A stretch of 12,409 nt of DNA from RYN-124 sp046262175 (GTDB lineage Bacteria; Actinomycetota; Actinomycetes; Mycobacteriales; SCTD01), in NCBI GenBank assembly GCA_046262175.1, contig JBHENF010000115.1:1-12409 (forward strand), in the 5' to 3' direction. The position numbers and the translations under genes are program-made. Under the pieces are notes generated by a model that worked only from the letters and a program-made list of their open reading frames with translations, was not told where the DNA came from and did not search any database. The stretch's first letter is position 1, and every line of letters starts with the position of its first letter. Of the stretch, positions 5,962-10,577 are shown one piece after another.

Positions 5962-6258
5962 ATGTTCACGGGCTCGCTGGCGTTGGACTTGCTGCTCGGG
6001 GACGTGCACTCGCTGAAGCAGAAGCGGTCGGTGATCAAGCCGATCGTGAGCGAGTTGCATCGGAAGTACGGCGTGAGTGCGGCGGAGGCGGGTCATCTGG
6101 ACCTGCACCGGCGGGCGCTCGTCGGGGTGGCGGTCGTCGCGGCCGACGCCCGGCACTGCGTCGAGGTCCTCGACGCGTGCGAACGGCTCGTCGCCTCGCA
6201 TCCGGAGGTGGACGTGCTGTCCGCGCACACGAAGCTGCATGCAGAGGAGGACGACTGA
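5962..6258 (+). CDS. ylxP: YlxP family protein (DUF503)
   Basis: This is a 98-residue small cytosolic protein of the DUF503 family. The opening MFTGSLALDLLLGDVHSLKQKRSVIKPI contains the family's SLKxKRS motif (residues 17-23). The VSAAEAGHLDLHRRALVGVAVVAAD stretch (38-62) matches the conserved middle strand-helix section. The fold is alpha/beta and ferredoxin-like. The biochemical role is not established; its constant position beside rbfA and infB suggests involvement in ribosome biogenesis, which is inference. The start is ATG 5962 with a GAAGGGG Shine-Dalgarno 7 nt upstream, immediately after the large palindrome. Its TGA shares one base with the rbfA ATG (TGATG), so coupled translation is likely. 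It is the first gene of the overlapping ylxP-rbfA-nrnA-truB set. Confidence 0.88.
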   Translation: MFTGSLALDLLLGDVHSLKQKRSVIKPIVSELHRKYGVSAAEAGHLDLHRRALVGVAVVAADARHCVEVLDACERLVASHPEVDVLSAHTKLHAEEDD

Positions 6259-6722
6259 TGGTCGACGTCGCACGGGCGCGCAAGCTCGCCGTACGGATCC
6301 GCGAGGTCGTCGCGTCCACGCTCGAGATGCAGGTCAAGGACCCGCGGCTCGGGATGGTCACGATCACCGACGCCAAGGTCACGCCCGACCTGCGCGAGGC
6401 GACGCTGTACTACACCGTCTTCGGCGACGCGACCGCGCAGCAGGAGAGCGCGATGGCGCTCGAATCGGCTAAGGGCGTCCTGCGGGCGACGGTCGGCAAG
6501 CAGACGGGCGTGCGCTACACGCCGTCGCTCACGTTCATCGCCGACGTCGTGCCGGAGACGGCCGGCCGGATCGAGGAGCTGCTCGCGAAGGCGCGGGCGG
6601 AGGACGCGAAGGTGCACGAGCAGGCCGAACGCGCTGAGCCCGCCGGCGACGCCGACCCGTACAAGGCGCCGCGGGTGGCGGTCGACGAAGACGAAGCCCA
6701 CGACGAGGACGAGGACGAGTGA
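6258..6722 (+). CDS. rbfA: ribosome-binding factor A
   Basis: This 154-residue protein binds the 30S subunit and takes part in late 16S rRNA maturation, including processing of its 5' end. The KH-like core spans about residues 4-115, with KDPRLGMVTITDAKVTPDLREATLYYTV (28-53) as the family hallmark and KGVLRATVGKQTGVRYTPSLTF (72-93) as the second. The tail (about 125-154) is acidic and ends in a run of Asp/Glu written with a repeated GACGAG hexamer. Such acidic tails vary among actinobacterial RbfA proteins. The start is ATG 6258, sharing a base with the ylxP stop; GAGGAGG lies 7 nt upstream. Longer readings upstream would run through ylxP and are rejected. The stop overlaps the next gene by 4 nt (GTGA). 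Confidence 0.95.
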   Translation: MVDVARARKLAVRIREVVASTLEMQVKDPRLGMVTITDAKVTPDLREATLYYTVFGDATAQQESAMALESAKGVLRATVGKQTGVRYTPSLTFIADVVPETAGRIEELLAKARAEDAKVHEQAERAEPAGDADPYKAPRVAVDEDEAHDEDEDE

Positions 6723-7720
6723 CCGAGCAGGACTGGGCGGCGGCCATCCGGCTGCTCGAGGACGCCGACGAGGTCGCCCTGCTGTGCCACGTGGGGCCGG
6801 ACGGCGACGCGCTCGGCTCGATGCTGGGGCTGGGCGCGGCGCTGCGTTCCAAGGGCACTCGCGTCGTCGCCTCGTTCGGCGACCCGGAGGTGAGCGTGCC
6901 GTCGGCGTACTCCTACCTACCGGCGCAGGACCTGCTCGTCGCGCCCGAGGACTTCCCGGTGGCGCCGCGCCTGCTCGTCACCTTCGACACCGGCAGCGCC
7001 GACCGGCTCGGCTCACTTGCCGACCGCCTCGACACCGCGGGCGCGACCATCGTGCTCGACCACCACGCGAGCAACACGCGGTACGGCACGGTCAACGTGG
7101 TCGAGCCGACCGCGGCCGCGACCGCCGTCCTCGTCGCCGACGTGCTCGAGCGGCTCGGGATCCCGCTCACCGCCGAGATCGCCGCGCCGCTCTACACCGG
7201 GCTGGTGACGGACACGGGGTCGTTCAAGTTCGCCGCGACCACCCCGGCCGTGCACGAGCTGGCCGCCCGGCTGCTCCAGACGGGCATCCGGCACGACCTC
7301 ATCAGCCGGTCCATCTGGGACACGACCTCGCTCGCGTACGTCCGGCTGCTCGGCGAGGCGTGCGCCCGTGCGCAGCTCGATCCCGACGCGGCAGGCGGGC
7401 TCGGGCTCGTCTGGACGGCCGTGTCTGCGGAGGATCTCGCCCGGTACGGGCTGGAGATGTCGGACGTCGAGGGCGTCATCGACGTCCTCCGCAAGGCAGC
7501 CGAGGCCGAGGTCGCCGTCGTGCTGAAGGAGGAACCGGCCACGGGCGCGCTCCGGGTCTCGACCCGCAGCAAGGGCCTCGTGGACGTCGGGAACGTGTGC
7601 GTCGGGCTCGGCGGCGGCGGCCACCGCTTTGCCGCCGGCTACACGTCGTACGCCGACGTCCCCACGACGCTCCGCGCCCTGACCGCAGCCCTGCAGGCAG
7701 CGCCGCACCTGCCGACATGA
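6719..7720 (+). CDS. nrnA: DHH-family phosphoesterase, NrnA-like nanoRNase/pAp phosphatase
   Basis: This is a 333-residue DHH/DHHA1 enzyme. Metal-binding motifs are present in order: CHVGPDGDALGS (residues 23-34), the Asp strand LLVTFDTGS (near 84-92), DHH at 114-116 followed by ASN, and VTDTGSFKF (Asp165). The C-terminal DHHA1 domain ends with GGGGHRFAAGY (298-308), the substrate-binding glycine loop. Family members degrade very short RNAs (2-5 nt), and many also hydrolyse 3'-phosphoadenosine 5'-phosphate or cyclic-dinucleotide-derived dinucleotides. Which activity dominates here cannot be told from sequence. In other actinobacteria (for example Mycobacterium) this gene also follows rbfA. 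The start is GTG 6719 inside the rbfA stop. The stop overlaps the truB start by 4 nt. No MATE transporter gene lies between it and truB. Confidence 0.9.
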   Translation: MTEQDWAAAIRLLEDADEVALLCHVGPDGDALGSMLGLGAALRSKGTRVVASFGDPEVSVPSAYSYLPAQDLLVAPEDFPVAPRLLVTFDTGSADRLGSLADRLDTAGATIVLDHHASNTRYGTVNVVEPTAAATAVLVADVLERLGIPLTAEIAAPLYTGLVTDTGSFKFAATTPAVHELAARLLQTGIRHDLISRSIWDTTSLAYVRLLGEACARAQLDPDAAGGLGLVWTAVSAEDLARYGLEMSDVEGVIDVLRKAAEAEVAVVLKEEPATGALRVSTRSKGLVDVGNVCVGLGGGGHRFAAGYTSYADVPTTLRALTAALQAAPHLPT

Positions 7721-8574
7721 CCGCGCCGGACGGGCTGCTCGTCGTGGACAAGCCGACCGGCTGGACCAGCCACGACGTCGTCGGGCGCGTCCGGCGGCTG
7801 GCCCAGACCAGGAAGGTCGGCCACGCCGGCACCCTGGACCCGATGGCCACCGGCGTGCTCGTCCTCGGCATCGGCAGGGCGACCCGCCTGCTCGGTCACC
7901 TCAGCCTGACGGACAAGACGTACGAGGCGACGATCCGGCTGGGGGTCACCACCGTGACAGACGACGCCGAGGGCGACGTGCTCGAGACGCGCGACGCCTC
8001 CGGGATCGGGGACCTGGCGGCGGAGCTCGCAGCGCTGACCGGGGAGATCGACCAGGTGCCGTCCAGCGTTTCAGCGGTGAAGGTGGACGGCGTCCGCTCG
8101 TACGCCCGCGTCCGTGCCGGCGAGGACGTCGTGCTCAAGAGCCGCCGCGTCACCGTTTCCGAGCTCGTGCTCCTCGACCGGCGGGGCGACGACGTCGACG
8201 TCCGGGTCAGCTGCTCGTCGGGGACGTACGTGCGGGCCATCGCCCGCGATCTGGGCGACGCGCTCGGCGTGGGCGCGCACCTCACGGCGCTGAGACGCAC
8301 GCGGGTCGGGCCGTTCGAGCTGGAGCAGGCGCGGACGCTGGACCAGGTCGCCGAGCAGCTCGACGTGCTGTCGCTCGACGACGCCGTGGCCGCCGGCTTC
8401 CCGCGGCGCGAGCTCACGGCGGAGGAGGCCGTCGCCTTGTCGTACGGCAAGAAGTTCGAGCCCAGCGGCCGGCCGGGCACCCTCGGCGCCTTCGACCCGG
8501 ACGGTCGCTGCGTCGCCCTGCTCGAGGACCGGGACGGCCTCGCCCGCCCGACGGTCGTCTTCCGGCCGGCCTGA
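7717..8574 (+). CDS. truB: tRNA pseudouridine(55) synthase TruB
   Basis: This is a 285-residue enzyme that converts U55 of the tRNA T-loop to pseudouridine and also assists tRNA folding. The opening GLLVVDKPTGWTSHDVV and the catalytic motif GHAGTLDPMATGVL (residues 35-48, nucleophile Asp41) are intact. QVPSSVSAVKVDGVRSYARVRAG and SCSSGTYVRAIARDLG are the expected substrate-binding motifs. A C-terminal domain (from about 215) completes the protein; length is normal. The ATG at 7717 overlaps the nrnA stop (ATGA), so translation is probably coupled. It is the last gene of the overlapping set, followed by a small hairpin and a short gap before ribF. Confidence 0.96.
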   Translation: MTAPDGLLVVDKPTGWTSHDVVGRVRRLAQTRKVGHAGTLDPMATGVLVLGIGRATRLLGHLSLTDKTYEATIRLGVTTVTDDAEGDVLETRDASGIGDLAAELAALTGEIDQVPSSVSAVKVDGVRSYARVRAGEDVVLKSRRVTVSELVLLDRRGDDVDVRVSCSSGTYVRAIARDLGDALGVGAHLTALRRTRVGPFELEQARTLDQVAEQLDVLSLDDAVAAGFPRRELTAEEAVALSYGKKFEPSGRPGTLGAFDPDGRCVALLEDRDGLARPTVVFRPA

Positions 8575-8582
8575 CTCCCGGC

Positions 8583-8600
8583 CGCTCCCGGACGGGAGCG
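8583..8600 (+). terminator. short GC hairpin after truB, possible weak terminator
   Basis: CGCTCCC (8583-8589) pairs perfectly with GGGAGCG (8594-8600) around a GGAC loop, starting 8 nt after the truB stop. The downstream sequence is not a T-tract (AGCGTCTCTGG), so termination without other help would be weak. Hairpins lacking a U-tail have been proposed as terminators in actinobacteria, but this is uncertain. Confidence 0.4.
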
Positions 8601-8611
8601 AGCGTCTCTGG

Positions 8612-8617
8612 CACCCT
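8612..8617 (+). promoter_or_regulatory. candidate -10 for a leaderless ribF transcript (CACCCT)
   Basis: CACCCT is followed by exactly 6 nt and then the ribF ATG, the spacing of leaderless actinobacterial promoters. It departs from TANNNT at the first base. No Shine-Dalgarno is present upstream of the ATG, which fits leaderless translation. No clear -35 is seen; the region where it would lie overlaps the post-truB hairpin. Confidence 0.35.
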
Positions 8618-8623
8618 GGGCGG

Positions 8624-9562
8624 ATGCAGCGCTGGCGCGGGGTCGAGGGCGCGCCCTCCGGGTGGGGCCGGTGCGTGGTGACGATCGGCGTGTTCGACGG
8701 CGTCCACCGGGGCCACCAGCAGATCATCGGACGCGCCGTCGAGGCCGCGCGCGACAAGGGCCTGCCGAGCGTCGTGCTGACGTTCGACCCGCACCCGATG
8801 GAGATCATCCGGCCGGGCTCGCACCCGGCGCTGCTGACCAGCACCGGCTACAAGGCCGAGCTGCTGGAGGCTCTGGGGGTCGACGTCATGTGCGTGCTGC
8901 CGTTCACGCCGGAGGTGCGCCGGCTGAGCCCGGACGAGTTCGTCCACGAGGTGCTGGTCGAGCGGCTGCACGTCAGCGAGGTCGTCGTCGGCGACAACTT
9001 CCGGTACGGCGAGAAGGGGGCCGGCGACGTCGCCGCCCTCACCGCGTCCGGCCGCCGCTTCGGGTTCACCGTCGACGGCGTCGCGCTGCAGGGCTCGGCG
9101 GACACGACGTACAGCTCGACGTACGTCCGCTCGCTCGTGGACGCGGGCGACGTGGCGGAGGCCGCCCGGGTGCTCGGGCGCGACCACCGGGTGGAGGGCG
9201 TCGTGGTGCGCGGCGACCAGCGCGGCCGCGAGATCGGGTACCCGACCGCCAACCTCAGCCCGCTGCCGTGGAGCGCCATCCCGGCCGACGGCATCTACGC
9301 CGGCCACGTCGTGCGCCGCAGCGAGCTCCTGCCGGCGGCGATCAGCATCGGCAGCAACCCGACGTTCGCGGGCCGGGAGCGCCGGGTGGAGGCGTTCGTC
9401 CTCGACTTCTCCGGCGACCTCTACGGCGCCCGGGTCGGCATGACGTTCGCCAGCCGGCTGCGCCCGATGCTGAAGTTCGACACCGTCGAGGCACTCGTCG
9501 CGCAGATGGACCAGGACGTCGCCCGCACGCGAGAGCTGCTGGGCGTTCACCCGCCCGGGTGA
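8624..9562 (+). CDS. ribF: bifunctional riboflavin kinase/FAD synthetase
   Basis: This 312-residue enzyme makes FMN from riboflavin and then FAD from FMN, using ATP. The N-terminal FAD synthetase domain (about 1-180) carries IGVFDGVHRGHQQII (21-35) and LTFDPHPMEII, the nucleotidyltransferase motifs. The STYVRSLVDAGDV segment ends this domain. The C-terminal kinase domain (about 185-312) has GREIGYPTANL (202-212, with the PTAN motif) and the likely catalytic Glu256 in RRVEAFVLDF. The ATG at 8624 begins MQRWRG, a start typical of actinobacterial RibF, although no Shine-Dalgarno precedes it; a leaderless message is possible. No FMN riboswitch fits in the 49-nt gap upstream. It is encoded between truB and a small response-regulator gene. 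Confidence 0.95.
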   Translation: MQRWRGVEGAPSGWGRCVVTIGVFDGVHRGHQQIIGRAVEAARDKGLPSVVLTFDPHPMEIIRPGSHPALLTSTGYKAELLEALGVDVMCVLPFTPEVRRLSPDEFVHEVLVERLHVSEVVVGDNFRYGEKGAGDVAALTASGRRFGFTVDGVALQGSADTTYSSTYVRSLVDAGDVAEAARVLGRDHRVEGVVVRGDQRGREIGYPTANLSPLPWSAIPADGIYAGHVVRRSELLPAAISIGSNPTFAGRERRVEAFVLDFSGDLYGARVGMTFASRLRPMLKFDTVEALVAQMDQDVARTRELLGVHPPG

Positions 9563-9613
9563 GCAGGAGCGCGTCCGAAAGGCCCGATGGTTCCTGTGAC
9601 GAGGGGACGGAAC

Positions 9614-9991
9614 GTGGCCACAATCCTGGTGATCGACGACGACGCTGCGGTGCGCAGCATGGTCGAGGACGTGCTGTCGCTCGAGGGCTTTGAGGTGCAC
9701 TGCGCCGAGGACGGGTTCGCCGGGCTGCGTGCGGTGGAGTCGGTACGGCCGGACTGCGTCGTGCTCGACGTCATGATGCCGGGCCTGGACGGGCACGCCG
9801 TCCTGCAGCGCATCCGCTCCGGCTCGGGCCGCCACCTGCCCGTGGTGATGCTCACAGCCGCCGCCGACGACAACCAGGCGTGGCGCGCGTGGTCGGAGGG
9901 CGTGGACTACTTCCTCGCCAAGCCGTTCGCGCCCGAGGAGCTGCTGCGCTACCTGGACTACCTGTTCGCCGGGACCCCGGCCGTCGGATGA
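9614..9991 (+). CDS. stand-alone response-regulator receiver protein
   Basis: This is a 125-residue protein consisting of a single CheY-like receiver domain, with no DNA-binding or other output domain. All key residues are present: the acidic pocket in ILVIDDD (Asp8-10), phospho-acceptor Asp52 in VVLDVMMPG, Thr81 in VVMLTAA and Lys103 in LAKPFAPEEL. It should accept phosphate from a histidine kinase, but none is in the window, so its partner and output are unknown. GTG 9614 was chosen because GAGGGG lies 7 nt upstream and the protein then starts 3 residues before the first strand. ATG 9587 would add nine residues and is possible. It follows ribF by 51 nt and precedes rpsO. A receiver in this position is not part of the usual ribF-rpsO-pnp order that I know. 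Confidence 0.9.
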   Translation: MATILVIDDDAAVRSMVEDVLSLEGFEVHCAEDGFAGLRAVESVRPDCVVLDVMMPGLDGHAVLQRIRSGSGRHLPVVMLTAAADDNQAWRAWSEGVDYFLAKPFAPEELLRYLDYLFAGTPAVG

Positions 9992-9999
9992 GCGACTGC

Positions 10000-10005
10000 T
10001 AGTCT
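10000..10005 (+). promoter_or_regulatory. candidate -10 element (TAGTCT) for rpsO
   Basis: TAGTCT fits the TANNNT -10 pattern and starts 9 nt after the stop of the receiver gene. Transcription from about 10012 would give an untranslated leader of roughly 80 nt, beginning just at the first leader stem. No clear -35 is visible upstream. Confidence 0.45.
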
Positions 10006-10012
10006 TGCCGTA

Positions 10013-10071
10013 CGCCGGTAAGCCCGGCGGTGTGTCTTTCTGCCCGGGTGACGAAGACCCTGGGCGCACAC
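10013..10071 (+). promoter_or_regulatory. structured rpsO leader, candidate S15 autoregulatory RNA
   Basis: Two stems can be drawn. The first is CGCCGG (10013-10018) with CCGGCG (10024-10029). The second is a longer arm: GTGTG (10030-10034) with CACAC (10067-10071), GCCC (10042-10045) with GGGC (10062-10065), and GGGT (10046-10049) with ACCC (10057-10060). The latter carries a 7-nt GACGAAG loop and a pyrimidine-rich internal loop (10035-10041). S15 represses its own synthesis through leader RNAs in several phyla, and an actinobacterial class has been reported. That this leader binds S15 is inferred from its position and structure. Confidence 0.5.
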
Positions 10072-10090
10072 GGCAACCCGGAGGACGACT

Positions 10091-10360
10091 GTGGCTCTCG
10101 ACACCGCCACCAAGCAGAGCATCATGGCGGAGTACGCCACGGTCGCCAACGACACGGGCTCGCCCGAGGTCCAGGTCGCGATGCTCACTCGGCGCATCCT
10201 GGACCTGACGGCCCACCTGAAGGAGCACAAGCACGACCACCACACGCGTCGCGGCCTGCTCCTGCTGGTCGGACGCCGTCGTCGGCTCCTGAAGTACCTG
10301 GAGAAGACCGACATCAACCGCTACCGCTCGCTCATCGAGCGGCTGGGTCTTCGCCGCTAG
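10091..10360 (+). CDS. rpsO: 30S ribosomal protein S15 (uS15)
   Basis: This is an 89-residue primary-binding 30S protein that contacts helices 20-22 of 16S rRNA and takes part in an intersubunit bridge. The family core is clear: TGSPEVQVAMLTRRILDLTAHLKEH (residues 22-46), then HDHHTRRGLLLLVGRRRRLLKYL (48-70) and the end RYRSLIERLGLRR. Length is standard. GTG 10091 has GGAGGA 6 nt upstream. It is followed by a strong hairpin terminator and then pnp, the conserved rpsO-pnp pairing. It probably has its own promoter and a structured leader that may mediate autoregulation. Confidence 0.98.
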   Translation: MALDTATKQSIMAEYATVANDTGSPEVQVAMLTRRILDLTAHLKEHKHDHHTRRGLLLLVGRRRRLLKYLEKTDINRYRSLIERLGLRR

Positions 10361-10370
10361 ACGTTCGACA

Positions 10371-10403
10371 GGGAGTGCCCGCTTCGGGCACTCCCTTCGT
10401 CGT
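10371..10403 (+). terminator. intrinsic terminator after rpsO
   Basis: GGGAGTGCCCG (10371-10381) pairs perfectly with CGGGCACTCCC (10385-10395), an 11-bp stem with a CTT loop. It is followed by TTCGTCGT, a partly T-rich tail, 10 nt after the rpsO stop. It is the strongest terminator-like structure in the window. It could either end the rpsO message or partly attenuate and protect the 3' end of rpsO ahead of pnp, as known for rpsO-pnp in other bacteria. Confidence 0.85.
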
Positions 10404-10577
10404 AGGGGCAACCGCTCGTACGACAGCCAACGAGCCGGAACGCCCGGGAGCAGCACCCCGGACCCGGTCCTCGGGAGTGGCAGTCGACCAGACAGATCAC
10501 TGGCCGGCCGCTTCCACTGATGACCGAGTCCCGCTGACAGCCCGCGGCAGCGGCTCGCACTGAAGAGGAGAACGCCC
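10404..10577 (+). other. pnp upstream region (174 nt), no gene
   Basis: No supported gene lies here. A 6-bp stem, CCGCTG (10531-10536) with CAGCGG (10548-10553), is visible shortly before the pnp Shine-Dalgarno. No TANNNT promoter hexamer stands out at a convincing position. In E. coli and Streptomyces, pnp leaders carry RNase III-cleaved hairpins used in autocontrol; a similar role here would be inference. Because a terminator precedes it, either a promoter lies in this stretch or pnp depends on read-through. Confidence 0.4.

Noticed and set aside
2640..6038. Very long open frame on the minus strand opposite infB (over 1100 codons)
   Set aside because: It mirrors infB through third-position GC bias. 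Its translation is low-complexity, lacks recognisable domains, and spans several well-supported plus-strand genes.
8575..8623. FMN riboswitch upstream of ribF
   Set aside because: The 49-nt gap is too short for the aptamer and lacks its conserved segments.
9587..9613. ATG 9587 as the receiver gene start
   Set aside because: It would add nine residues before the first beta-strand. GTG 9614 has a better Shine-Dalgarno and gives a normal receiver length. It is not fully excluded.
10515..10540. CTGATGA before pnp as a hammerhead ribozyme core or C/D-box-like motif
   Set aside because: No GAAA core partner or flanking helices are present nearby, so this is a chance match.
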